From: Hyphomicrobiales bacterium
GTDB taxonomy: Bacteria; Pseudomonadota; Alphaproteobacteria; Rhizobiales; Beijerinckiaceae
Assembly: GCA_900470775.1 (NCBI GenBank)
Contig: UCBZ01000054.1
Span: forward strand, 1-64,000
Reading direction: 5' to 3'
DNA: 64,000 bases
The notes under the pieces were generated by a model. The model was not told where the DNA came from, did not search any database, and saw nothing but the letters and a program-made list of their open reading frames with translations. Within the stretch, counting starts at the first letter, position 1. Each line of letters opens with the position of its first letter. The translations under genes were made by a program, and so were the position numbers. This document shows, one piece after another, positions 37,604-45,925 of this stretch.

Positions 37604-38977
37604 ATGACCGAAATGCAGTCCGGCCGGTCCTGCCTTGCGATTCTCCTGGCTGCTGGCGAGGGCACGCGGATGAAGTCCGCGCGTCCCAAGGTGCTGCACG
37701 AGATCGGCGGACGCTCCCTGCTCGGTCATGCGCTCGCCTCGCTCTCCGAGGCAGGCGCTGATGCGATCGTCGTCGTGACCGGCACCGATCGGCCGGAGGT
37801 CGCGCGCGAGGCGCAAGAAGTGCTGCCCGCCGTGCAGATCGCGATCCAGGCGCAGCGCCTGGGCACCGCCCATGCCGCCCTCGCGGCGAGCGAAGCGCTG
37901 GCCGCCGGCTATGACGATGTCATCGTCGCCTTCGCCGATACGCCGCTGGTCCGGCCGGAGACCTTCGGAGCGCTGCGCGCCGCGCTGGCGGACGGCGCGG
38001 CCGTCGTCGCGCTCGGCTTCGAGGCCCGCGATCCCACCGGCTATGGCAGGTTCGTGATCCGCGACGGCGCGCTGGAAGCGATCGTCGAGCACAAGGATGC
38101 CACGCCCGACGAGCGCGCGATCACCCTCTGCAATGCCGGACTGATGGCGCTCGATGGCAAACAGGCGCTGTCCCTGCTGGAGGCGATCGGCGACGCCAAC
38201 GCGCAGTCCGAATTCTACCTCACCGACGCGGTCGCGGTGGCGCGGTCGCGCGGTTTGTCCGCGTGCGCGCTGACGGCTCCCGAAAGCGAGGTTCAGGGGA
38301 TCAACGACCGAATCCAGCTGGCGATCGCGGAAGCGGAGTTCCAGCGCCGCAAACGGCTTTCCGTGATGGCCGAGGGCGCGACGCTGACGGCGCCGGACAC
38401 CGTCTTCTTCAGCCACGACACGCAGATCGGCCGCGATGTGCTGATCGAGCCCAATGTGGTGTTCGGCCCCGGCGTGCGCGTCGCCGACGGTGCGGTGATC
38501 CACGCCTTCTCGCATCTGGAAGGCGCCGAAGTCGGCCCCGCTGCGACGGTCGGACCCTATGGCCGCCTGCGCCCAGGCGCGAAGCTCGGCGAGAAGGCCA
38601 AGATCGGCAATTTCGTCGAGATCAAGTCGGCTGAGATCGGCGCTGGCGCCAAGATCAGCCATCTCACCTATGTCGGCGACGCCACGGTGGGCGAGGGCGC
38701 CAACATCGGAGCGGGAACGATCACCTGCAATTATGACGGTTTCTTCAAGTATCGCACGACCATCGGCGCCGGCGCCTTCGTCGGCTCGAACTCCTCTCTG
38801 GTCGCCCCGGTCACGATCGGAGAGGGAGCCTTCGTCGGCTCCGGCTCGGTGGTGACCGACGACGTCGCGCCGGACGCGCTGGCGGTCGGTCGTGGCCGCC
38901 AGGTCACGCGGGAAGGCTGGGCGAAGGCCTTCCGCGAGATCTCTCTGGCGCGCAAGGCCGCGGCGAAAAAGCCCTGA
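37604..38977 (+). CDS. glmU: Bifunctional UDP-GlcNAc pyrophosphorylase / glucosamine-1-phosphate acetyltransferase
   Basis: 457 residues, normal length. The N-terminal uridyltransferase has LLAAGEGTRMKS and VAFADTPLV; the C-terminal half (from about residue 250) is a left-handed beta-helix of hexapeptide repeats with GPYGRLRPGAKLG, IKSAEIGAGAKISHLTYVG and GAGTITCNYDG, the acetyl-CoA site region. It makes UDP-GlcNAc, the precursor of peptidoglycan and lipid A. It is followed by glmS 114 bases later on the same strand, so two sequential steps of the pathway sit together. Confidence 0.98.
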   Translation: MTEMQSGRSCLAILLAAGEGTRMKSARPKVLHEIGGRSLLGHALASLSEAGADAIVVVTGTDRPEVAREAQEVLPAVQIAIQAQRLGTAHAALAASEALAAGYDDVIVAFADTPLVRPETFGALRAALADGAAVVALGFEARDPTGYGRFVIRDGALEAIVEHKDATPDERAITLCNAGLMALDGKQALSLLEAIGDANAQSEFYLTDAVAVARSRGLSACALTAPESEVQGINDRIQLAIAEAEFQRRKRLSVMAEGATLTAPDTVFFSHDTQIGRDVLIEPNVVFGPGVRVADGAVIHAFSHLEGAEVGPAATVGPYGRLRPGAKLGEKAKIGNFVEIKSAEIGAGAKISHLTYVGDATVGEGANIGAGTITCNYDGFFKYRTTIGAGAFVGSNSSLVAPVTIGEGAFVGSGSVVTDDVAPDALAVGRGRQVTREGWAKAFREISLARKAAAKKP

Positions 38978-39091
38978 AGCGCGGCCGTTTGATCAAGCCG
39001 CCGTTCATAGTTCGACATTTAGATTGATTTTGCTTGGGCTGGCCGGGCCGCTATGCGGACACTCAACGGCAACGTCTGAAGAGGTTTTGGC

Positions 39092-40918
39092 ATGTGCGGC
39101 ATCGTCGGGATTCTGGGCAAGGAAGCGGTCGCGACGCAGGTCGTTGAGGCGCTGCGGCGGCTCGAATATCGCGGCTATGATTCGGCCGGCGTCGCCACGC
39201 TCGAACATGGCCTGCTCACCCGCCGCCGCGCCGAAGGCAAGCTCAGGAACCTCGAGGTCCGCCTCTCCAACGAACCGCTCGAAGGGCTGATCGGCATCGG
39301 CCACACCCGCTGGGCGACGCATGGCAAGCCCAACGAGACCAACGCCCATCCGCATGCGACCGCCAAGCTTGCCGTCGTCCATAACGGCATCATCGAGAAT
39401 TTCCGCGAGCTGCGCGCCGAACTCCAGGCCGACGGCTATGTCTTCGAGACCGAGACCGACACGGAAATCGTCGCCCATCTCGTCACCCGCGAACTCGACC
39501 ATGGCAAGACGCCCGTCGAGGCAGTGGCTGCAAGCCTGCCGCGGCTGCGCGGGGCGTTCGCACTCGCCTTCCTGTTCGAGGGGCAGGAAGACCTGCTGAT
39601 TGGCGCGCGCAAGGGCTCGCCGCTGGCCGTCGGCGTCGGCGATGGCGAGATGTATCTCGGCTCGGATGCGCTGGCGCTCGCCCCCTTCACCAATCTCATC
39701 GCTTATCTCGAGGAGGGCGACTGGGTCGTCCTCAACCGCAAGGGCGCGACCTTCTACGACAAGACCAACACCCTCGTGGAGCGGCGGGCCCAGCGCGTCG
39801 CAGCCGGTGCATTCCTCGTCGAGAAGGGCAATCACCGCCACTTCATGGCGAAGGAAATCTACGAGCAGCCTGAGGTCGTCGGCCACACGCTGACGCAGTA
39901 TCTCGACATGGCCGCCGGCAGCGTGCGCCTGCCATTCAAGGGCACGATCGACTGGAAGTCGCTGTCGCGTCTGTCGGTCTCGGCCTGCGGCACGGCCTAT
40001 TATGCCGGGCTGACGGCGAAATACTGGTTCGAGAAGCTCGCCCGCTTGCCGGTCGAGATCGATGTCGCCTCCGAGTTCCGCTATCGTGAGGCGCCGATGC
40101 CGGAGAACGGGCTGGCGCTCTTCGTGTCGCAATCCGGCGAGACCGCCGACACCCTGGCCTGCCTGCGCTACGCCAAGCAGGAGAAGCAGACCGTGCTCTC
40201 CGTCGTCAACGTGCCGACCTCGACGATTGCCCGCGAGAGCGACGCCGTCGCGCCGACGCTGGCCGGTCCGGAGATCGGCGTCGCCTCGACCAAGGCCTTC
40301 ACCTGCCAACTCACCGCGCTCGCCTGCCTCGCACTCGCGGCAGGCCGCGCCCGCGGCACGCTCTCGGCTGAAGAAGAGGCACGCCATGTCCAGAGCCTGA
40401 TCGCGCTGCCGGGCCTGATCGCCAAGGCGCTGGAAATGGAGCCCGCGATCGAAAAGCTCGCCCGCGAACTCTCCAAGGCCCGCGACGTGCTCTATCTCGG
40501 TCGTGGCACGAGCTTCCCGCTGGCGCTGGAAGGCGCGCTGAAACTGAAGGAAATCAGCTATATCCACGCCGAAGGCTATCCGGCGGGCGAGCTCAAGCAC
40601 GGCCCGATCGCGCTGATCGACGAAGCGATGCCCGTCATCGTCGTCGCGCCGCATGACGCGCTGTTCGAGAAGACCGCCTCCAATATGCAGGAGGTCGCGG
40701 CACGCGGCGGACGGATCATCCTGATCACCGACGCGAAGGGCGCGGCCGAATGCGGCATCGTGCCGGAGACGACGATCATCATGCCGGACATGGATCCGAC
40801 CTTCGCTCCGATCGTCTATGCGCTACCGATCCAGATGATCGCCTACCAGACGGCGGTTTTCATGGGCAAGGATGTCGACCAGCCGCGCAATCTGGCCAAA
40901 TCTGTAACCGTGGAATAA
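39092..40918 (+). CDS. glmS: Glutamine--fructose-6-phosphate aminotransferase (isomerising)
   Basis: 608 residues. The N-terminal glutaminase starts MCGIVGILG, giving the catalytic Cys after Met removal, with GHTRWATHGKPN. Two SIS isomerase domains follow (SVSACGTAYYAGL, FVSQSGETADTL, and RGTSFPLALEGALKLKE with the C-terminal KSVTVE). It converts fructose-6-phosphate and glutamine to glucosamine-6-phosphate, which feeds GlmU after mutase action. I saw no ribozyme-like element in the 114-base upstream gap; that gap contains an AT-rich patch (about 39000-39030). Confidence 0.98.
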   Translation: MCGIVGILGKEAVATQVVEALRRLEYRGYDSAGVATLEHGLLTRRRAEGKLRNLEVRLSNEPLEGLIGIGHTRWATHGKPNETNAHPHATAKLAVVHNGIIENFRELRAELQADGYVFETETDTEIVAHLVTRELDHGKTPVEAVAASLPRLRGAFALAFLFEGQEDLLIGARKGSPLAVGVGDGEMYLGSDALALAPFTNLIAYLEEGDWVVLNRKGATFYDKTNTLVERRAQRVAAGAFLVEKGNHRHFMAKEIYEQPEVVGHTLTQYLDMAAGSVRLPFKGTIDWKSLSRLSVSACGTAYYAGLTAKYWFEKLARLPVEIDVASEFRYREAPMPENGLALFVSQSGETADTLACLRYAKQEKQTVLSVVNVPTSTIARESDAVAPTLAGPEIGVASTKAFTCQLTALACLALAAGRARGTLSAEEEARHVQSLIALPGLIAKALEMEPAIEKLARELSKARDVLYLGRGTSFPLALEGALKLKEISYIHAEGYPAGELKHGPIALIDEAMPVIVVAPHDALFEKTASNMQEVAARGGRIILITDAKGAAECGIVPETTIIMPDMDPTFAPIVYALPIQMIAYQTAVFMGKDVDQPRNLAKSVTVE

Positions 40919-40931
40919 GTCCGTCACGGTA

Positions 40932-40955
40932 GAGTGAGCGCCAAGGCGCTCGCTC
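40932..40955. terminator. Hairpin between convergent glmS and DUF454 gene
   Basis: GAGTGAGCGCC and GGCGCTCGCTC form a long stem (one G-U type pair) around a minimal AA centre in the 46-base gap between two convergent stops. A T-run is absent, so if it acts as a terminator it is not the classic type. Confidence 0.4.
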
Positions 40956-40964
40956 TCATCCCGC

Positions 40965-41342
40965 TTACCCTTCCGGCCGGCTCGCGACATAGGTTCCCGC
41001 TGCGAGCAGACACGCGCCGCTGACGCACAATGCGATCGGCGGTGCGCTGGTCCAGGTCAGGATGGCGAAACTCAGCAGCATCGAGCCGCAGGCGATGTAC
41101 TTGACCTTGCGGGCAATCGACCCTGTCTGGCGCCAGCGCAGCACCTGCGGCCCCAGCCTCGGGTGACCGAGCAGCCACGCCTCGAATCGCGGCGACGATT
41201 GCGAGAAGCACCACGCCGCCACGATCAGGAAGATCGTCCCCGGCATCAGCGGGAGGATCAGCCCGATCACGCCGAGGGTGGTGAAGATCCAGCCGGCCGC
41301 GAAAAGCAAGGGGCGTTGGAACGGTCGAATGCGGCGCGTCAT
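40965..41342 (-). CDS. YbaN/DUF454-family small membrane protein
   Basis: 125 residues, the usual size. Two hydrophobic pairs are evident: FAAGWIFTTLGVIGLILPLMPGTIFLIVAAWCF at the start and SMLLSFAILTWTSAPPIALCVSGACLLAAG at the end. The GxxLPxxPTxPF-like motif of DUF454 appears as GLILPLMPGTIFLI, followed by FSQSSPRFEAWLLGHPRLGP, which is strongly conserved in this family. Function unknown; inner-membrane location expected. Confidence 0.88.
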   Translation of the reverse strand: MTRRIRPFQRPLLFAAGWIFTTLGVIGLILPLMPGTIFLIVAAWCFSQSSPRFEAWLLGHPRLGPQVLRWRQTGSIARKVKYIACGSMLLSFAILTWTSAPPIALCVSGACLLAAGTYVASRPEG

Positions 41343-41527
41343 GGCCTCAATTGCCCTGCCGATTCATGTTCACCTTCGCCCCTGCGGAAACGAAAGCATC
41401 ATGTCCGTGGCCGCGGCAAGCTGGAGACGGTCGCGCCATCCTTGAAATCTACCGAAGTGACTGGCACGTCTGTCGCATCATACCCGTAAACCGCTTGCGC
41501 GCGGACAGCCGTATCGGACCCCCGTGA

Positions 41528-42238
41528 ATGACGCCGAGCCCACCGGATCCACGCCTCGTCATTCAGTCGGACCTGTTGCGTCCGACATTCGGCACAAGGC
41601 TGCGGCGCTATTTCCTCACCGGGCTGGTGATCGCCGCGCCGCTGGCGATCACCGCCTCGGTGACCTGGTGGTTCGTCAATTTCGTCGACGGTCTGGTCAA
41701 GCCGCTGATTCCCTCGGCCTATTGGCCGGACGCCTATCTGCCCTATCCGATCCCCGGATTCGGCCTCGTCATCGGCCTGATCGGGCTGACGCTGCTCGGC
41801 TTCATGACGGCCAATCTCGTCGGCCGCACGCTGATCGATGCCGGCGAGGCGATCCTCAATCGCATGCCGGTGGTGCGCGGCCTCTACAAGGGTGTGAAGC
41901 AGGTCTTCGAGACGATCTTCTCGCAATCGGGCACGTCGTTCCGCAAGGTCGGCATGGTGCAGTTCCCGCAGCCCGGCATGTGGTCGATCGTCTTCATCGC
42001 CCAGGAAGCGGCCCCCGAGATCGCGGGAAAACTGCCGGACGGCGATGAGCAGATCGGCGTCTTCCTGCCCTGCACGCCGAACCCGACCACCGGCTTCTTC
42101 TTCTATCTGCCGCGTCGGGAGGTGGTCGAAGTGGCGGTCTCGGTCGAGGACGGAGCGAAGCTCGTGATGTCGGCCGGGCTGATCCAGCCCGGTGAGACGG
42201 CGCCGAAGCTGGGCACCGGCGCCGTCCCGGCGAAATGA
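41528..42238 (+). CDS. DUF502-family membrane protein
   Basis: 236 residues. Two membrane segments (FLTGLVIAAPLAITASVTWWFV and GFGLVIGLIGLTLLGFMTANLVG) precede a soluble part with MPVVRGLYKGVKQVFETIF, VGMVQFPQPGMWSIVF and FLPCTPNPTTGFFFYLP, all hallmarks of DUF502. These proteins are widespread in proteobacteria and plants (COV-like) but have no settled biochemical role. It is probably transcribed alone. Confidence 0.9.
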   Translation: MTPSPPDPRLVIQSDLLRPTFGTRLRRYFLTGLVIAAPLAITASVTWWFVNFVDGLVKPLIPSAYWPDAYLPYPIPGFGLVIGLIGLTLLGFMTANLVGRTLIDAGEAILNRMPVVRGLYKGVKQVFETIFSQSGTSFRKVGMVQFPQPGMWSIVFIAQEAAPEIAGKLPDGDEQIGVFLPCTPNPTTGFFFYLPRREVVEVAVSVEDGAKLVMSAGLIQPGETAPKLGTGAVPAK

Positions 42239-43072
42239 TCAATCCTTGAGAGGCAGCCAGATTTCCAGTACGCCCTGGCCGGTCGCTGCGTCGAAGCGCT
42301 GGTCCATGCGCTCCAGCGTCGGTCCTTCGCCGGGCTTGCGTCCCGATTTCGGCAGCCAGTCGCGCCAGATCGCTTCATAGGTCTGCTTGATCGCGGTGAC
42401 ATGGCCGCGATGCTCGAAGATCGCGTAGGTCTGAGCCGGAACGCGTGTCCGGGCGAAGTCCGACGGCAGGTTGTCGAAATCCGAAACCTCGACGCCGGCG
42501 ATGTAGTCGAAATTGCCGTTGTCGTCGCAATTCAGGCTGACCCCATAGGTCGTATGGCCGATCTGCCCCGGTGCATGGCCGATATGCGGCGCAAAATTCT
42601 GCCAGAGCGCCGGGATGCCGGCGACCTTGTCGACCGAGAACGAACCACCGAGGCCGGCGACCAGCATCGGCTTGCCGTTCTCGATCCGCGGTTCGGGCAG
42701 CGTGATGGATGTGTTGGCTTGCATGGGAAGAGGCTCCAAAAGGCGAATGCTGGCGAGATCGCGACTCGCGCGCAGAGCCTCGGGCGTGAGCCCGAACTGC
42801 TCGCGGAAGGCGCGGGTGAAAGCTTCGTGCGAGCCATAGCCCCAGTTCAGCGCGACCGAGAGGATGTCGGGCGCACCGTTCGCCAGCTGCCTTGCCGCCT
42901 CGCTCAGCCGCCGCTCGCGCACATAGCGCATGACGGAGCGCCCGGTTGAGGCGGCGAAAGCGCGCGAGAGATGGAAGCGCGAGACACCGCTGACGCCCGC
43001 GATGTCCTCGAGGGAGAGCTCGGAGGCAAAGCGGCTTTCGATACACCAGATGGCTGACTTGACCGGGTCCAT
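42239..43072 (-). CDS. AraC-family regulator with GyrI-like effector domain
   Basis: 277 residues from the ATG at 43072. The AraC double helix-turn-helix is at the N-terminus (residues 8-105: LSLEDIAGVSGVSRFHLSRAF and ILSVALNWGYGSHEAFTRAF). Residues 125-277 form a GyrI/SbmC-like effector-binding domain (YGVSLNCDDNGNFDYIAGVEV, YAIFEHRGHVTAIKQTYEAIW). This is the layout of Rob/SoxS-like and BltR-like multidrug-sensing regulators. It converges with the DUF502 gene. No obvious target gene is adjacent. Confidence 0.9.
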   Translation of the reverse strand: MDPVKSAIWCIESRFASELSLEDIAGVSGVSRFHLSRAFAASTGRSVMRYVRERRLSEAARQLANGAPDILSVALNWGYGSHEAFTRAFREQFGLTPEALRASRDLASIRLLEPLPMQANTSITLPEPRIENGKPMLVAGLGGSFSVDKVAGIPALWQNFAPHIGHAPGQIGHTTYGVSLNCDDNGNFDYIAGVEVSDFDNLPSDFARTRVPAQTYAIFEHRGHVTAIKQTYEAIWRDWLPKSGRKPGEGPTLERMDQRFDAATGQGVLEIWLPLKD

Positions 43073-43173
43073 GATATCTCCGCGAAGCGAGCCGCAAACT
43101 GGGCGAAGCGCGGCACTCCCGCTTGATCGGGATTGCTGCCGGTTCGCTAGAGATGGAGCGTCTGAGAGCGCGT

Positions 43174-45291
43174 TCAGCCCGCCCGCAGCAGCCTGATCGC
43201 GACATCGCGCTCGAACAGATAGAGCAGCGTCCGCACCGCTTCGCCGCGCGGCGTCTCCAGTTGCGGATCGCGCTCGATCAGGAGGCGGGCATCGTCGCGA
43301 GCCGCCGCCAGCAAATCGCCGTCGACCTCCGGGCGCGCGATGCGCCAGTCCGGCGAACCGGATTGTTTCGTGCCCAGGACCTCGCCTTCGCCGCGCAGCC
43401 GCAGATCCTCCTCGGCGATGCGGAAGCCGTCCTCGGTTTCGCGCATGATCGTCAGCCGGGCCTCGGCGACGGGGCCGAGCGGCCCCTTGTAGAGCAGGAG
43501 GCAGGTCGATGCGGCCGAGCCGCGCCCGATGCGGCCGCGCAACTGGTGGAGCTGCGCCAGCCCGAAGCGCTCGGCATGCTCGATCACCATGACGCTGGCA
43601 TTGGGCACGTCGACGCCGACCTCGATCACCGTCGTCGAAATCAGGATGCGGGTTTCGCCGGCGATAAAAGCGGCCATCGCCGCGTCCTTGTCGCGTCCGG
43701 GCATCTGACCGTGCAAGAGCCCAACCTTGTGACCGAAGAGCTCTCGAAAGGCCTCGTAACGCTCCTGCGCAGCAGCGACGTCGAGGGTGTCGGATTCCTG
43801 CACCAGCGGGCAGACCCAATAGACCTGCGCTCCGGCCTCGATGGCACGGCCGATGCCGCCGACGACCTCGTCATAGCGGTCGAGCGAGAGGGCCTTGGTC
43901 GCGATCGGCTTGCGACCGGCCGGCTTTTCGGCCAGCACCGAGATGTCCATGTCGCCGAACCAGGTCAGCGACAGCGTGCGCGGGATCGGCGTCGCCGTCA
44001 TCACCAGGATGTCGACCGCCTCGCCCTTGGAGCCGAGCAGCAAGCGCTGATGCACGCCGAAGCGGTGCTGCTCGTCGACGATGGCGAGCGCGAGATCGCG
44101 GAAGGCGACGCCCTCCTGAAAGAGCGCATGGGTGCCCACGGCAATAGCGATCTCGCCAGTCGCGAGGCCCTCCAGCACCCGTGCCCGGCCCGGACCCTTC
44201 TCGCGGCCGGTCAGGAGCGCGAGCTTGAGCCCGGCCTTCTGGGCGAGCGGCGCCAGCCTTTCGGCATGCTGGCGCGCCAGGATCTCGGTCGGGGCCATCA
44301 GCACGGATTGCCGCCCGGCCTCGGCCGCGGCAGCCATCGCCATCAGCGCGACGACCGTCTTGCCGGAGCCGACATCGCCCTGAAGCAGCCGCAGCATGCG
44401 CTCGGGCTTCTCCATGTCGTCATGGATATCGACCAGCGCCTGGCGCTGCCCGTCGGTCAGGGTGAAGGGCAGGGCGCTCTCGATCGCATGCCGCAGCCGC
44501 CCGTCGCCGGCGGTGGCGCGGCCGGCGCTCTTCTTCTGCTGCCGGCGCACCAAAGCGAGCGCGATCTGGCTCGCCAGCAACTCGTCATAGGCGACGCGGC
44601 GGCGTGCGATTGTGTCGCCCTCGACCGCCCTGAGATCGGGCGGATGGTGCAGCGCCTGCATCGCTTCCACGAAGGGCGGGAAGCCGCTCTTGGCCAGGAA
44701 GGCCGGATCCTGCCACTCAGCGAGATCGGGGCATTTCTCGGCCGCCGCGGCAGCGATCCGCGCCATCACGCGCGGCCCGACGCCCTCCGTCAGTCCATAA
44801 ACCGGCTCGATCGACGGCAGCGTCGCGGCGAGCTTGGGGTCGAGCAGCCGGTCGGGATGCACCATCTGGCGCATGCCGTCCCAGAGTTCGAGCTTGCCCG
44901 AAATGATGCGGTAGGCGCCGATCGGCATGGTCTGCAGGAGGTGGCGGACATCGGCGTGGAAGAACACCAGCGTGACGTCGCCGGTCTCGTCCTCGACGAG
45001 AATGCGATAGGGCGCCTTGGCCTTGGTCTCGGGCGGGGGGCGGTGCTCGGTCACCCGGGCGGAGAAGGTGGCGATGCCGCCGATCGGCGCGTCGGCGATG
45101 GAATCGCTGGGGCGCCGGTCGATCGCACCGGTCGGCAGGCGAAACAGCAGGTCGATGACGCGGCCGCCCCGGGTCTCGTCGCCCAGCAGCTTGTCGAGCG
45201 CCTTGGCCGTCTTGGGGCCGACGCCGGGCAGCGTGGTCGCGGGAGCAAAGAGCGGATCGAGCAGGGAGGGGCGCAAGCGGCTTCTCGGCAC
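43174..45291 (-). CDS. recG: ATP-dependent DNA helicase RecG
   Basis: About 705 residues from a GTG at 45291. An in-frame TTG at 45276, giving MRPSLLDPLF, matches the usual start of alphaproteobacterial RecG and may be the true one; a TTG at 45351 is less likely. The N-terminal wedge/OB domain is followed by the SF2 helicase core: Walker A GDVGSGKT, the DEQHRFG box, MTATPIPRTL, HGQMPGRDKD and QLRGRIGRG. RecG unwinds and regresses stalled replication forks and Holliday junctions. It is divergent from sdhE. Confidence 0.95.
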   Translation of the reverse strand: MPRSRLRPSLLDPLFAPATTLPGVGPKTAKALDKLLGDETRGGRVIDLLFRLPTGAIDRRPSDSIADAPIGGIATFSARVTEHRPPPETKAKAPYRILVEDETGDVTLVFFHADVRHLLQTMPIGAYRIISGKLELWDGMRQMVHPDRLLDPKLAATLPSIEPVYGLTEGVGPRVMARIAAAAAEKCPDLAEWQDPAFLAKSGFPPFVEAMQALHHPPDLRAVEGDTIARRRVAYDELLASQIALALVRRQQKKSAGRATAGDGRLRHAIESALPFTLTDGQRQALVDIHDDMEKPERMLRLLQGDVGSGKTVVALMAMAAAAEAGRQSVLMAPTEILARQHAERLAPLAQKAGLKLALLTGREKGPGRARVLEGLATGEIAIAVGTHALFQEGVAFRDLALAIVDEQHRFGVHQRLLLGSKGEAVDILVMTATPIPRTLSLTWFGDMDISVLAEKPAGRKPIATKALSLDRYDEVVGGIGRAIEAGAQVYWVCPLVQESDTLDVAAAQERYEAFRELFGHKVGLLHGQMPGRDKDAAMAAFIAGETRILISTTVIEVGVDVPNASVMVIEHAERFGLAQLHQLRGRIGRGSAASTCLLLYKGPLGPVAEARLTIMRETEDGFRIAEEDLRLRGEGEVLGTKQSGSPDWRIARPEVDGDLLAAARDDARLLIERDPQLETPRGEAVRTLLYLFERDVAIRLLRAG

Positions 45292-45451
45292 GGGATTGTC
45301 AGGAGTGCGAAAATCTCGGGGCTCAGCCCCGCTGACTTCGCTGTGTGTCAACGCTATATAGCCCGCGACGGCAGGCTCCGCGACGGGGCCGGCCCGATTG
45401 TCATTGCATCATCCCGTGGTTTCCATTCCTCCGAGGCGTCCAGAGGTTCCC

Positions 45452-45748
45452 ATGAGTGGCTCGACCCGAACCAGCGCCGATCTCGACCCGCGCCGGCGCA
45501 AGATCCTGTTCCGCGCCTGGCATCGCGGCATGCGCGAGAACGATTTGATCATGGGCGGCTTCGCCGATGCGCATATCGCTGATCTCGACGAGACCGAACT
45601 CGACGAATTCGAACGCCTGATCGAGGTGCTCGACCGCGACCTGCTGAGCTGGATGACCGGCGAGGCTGATGTGCCGGAAAACTACGACACGCCGCTGTTC
45701 CGCCGGCTCAAGGCGTTCCACCACCACGACAAGCCGATTCATGTCTGA
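45452..45748 (+). CDS. sdhE: FAD assembly factor SdhE (succinate dehydrogenase flavinylation)
   Basis: 98 residues from the ATG at 45452; an in-frame ATG at 45398 adds a non-conserved tail. The family signature RGMREND (RGxxE) is at about residue 24, followed by FERLIEVLDRDLLSWMTG and the C-terminal region with PLFRRLKAF. SdhE attaches FAD covalently to the SdhA subunit of succinate dehydrogenase. It stands between recG and mfd, an arrangement seen in other rhizobiales, and is not near sdh genes. Confidence 0.92.
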   Translation: MSGSTRTSADLDPRRRKILFRAWHRGMRENDLIMGGFADAHIADLDETELDEFERLIEVLDRDLLSWMTGEADVPENYDTPLFRRLKAFHHHDKPIHV

Positions 45749-45769
45749 GCCGCAGATAACATCCGCGCC

Positions 45770-45881
45770 GTCATCCCGGACAAGCGGCGAAGCCGCGCCG
45801 ATCCGGGATCCATTCCCGAACCTTTCCGATAGGCGTTCCGGAATGGATCCCGGGTCTCCGCTTCGCTGCGCCCGGGATGAC
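45770..45881. repeat. Palindromic intergenic repeat between sdhE and mfd
   Basis: GTCATCCCGG (45770-45779) is exactly inverted at 45872-45881, and a second nested pair, 45800-45816 and 45840-45856, matches with one mismatch. The whole folds into a long cruciform or hairpin. Its GTCATCCCGG...CCGGGATGAC ends and GGAATGGATCCCGGG core are typical of dispersed repeats in rhizobial genomes. It fills most of the gap between the two genes and may act on mRNA end formation. Confidence 0.8.
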
Positions 45882-45925
45882 ACGGTTGGTACTTGTGAAG
45901 TCTACAGATTGAAGTCGTCGACCAT

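Noticed and set aside
39000-39091. glmS-type ribozyme or riboswitch upstream of glmS
   Set aside because: The 114-base gap shows no glmS-ribozyme-like core, and such elements are known from Gram-positive bacteria.
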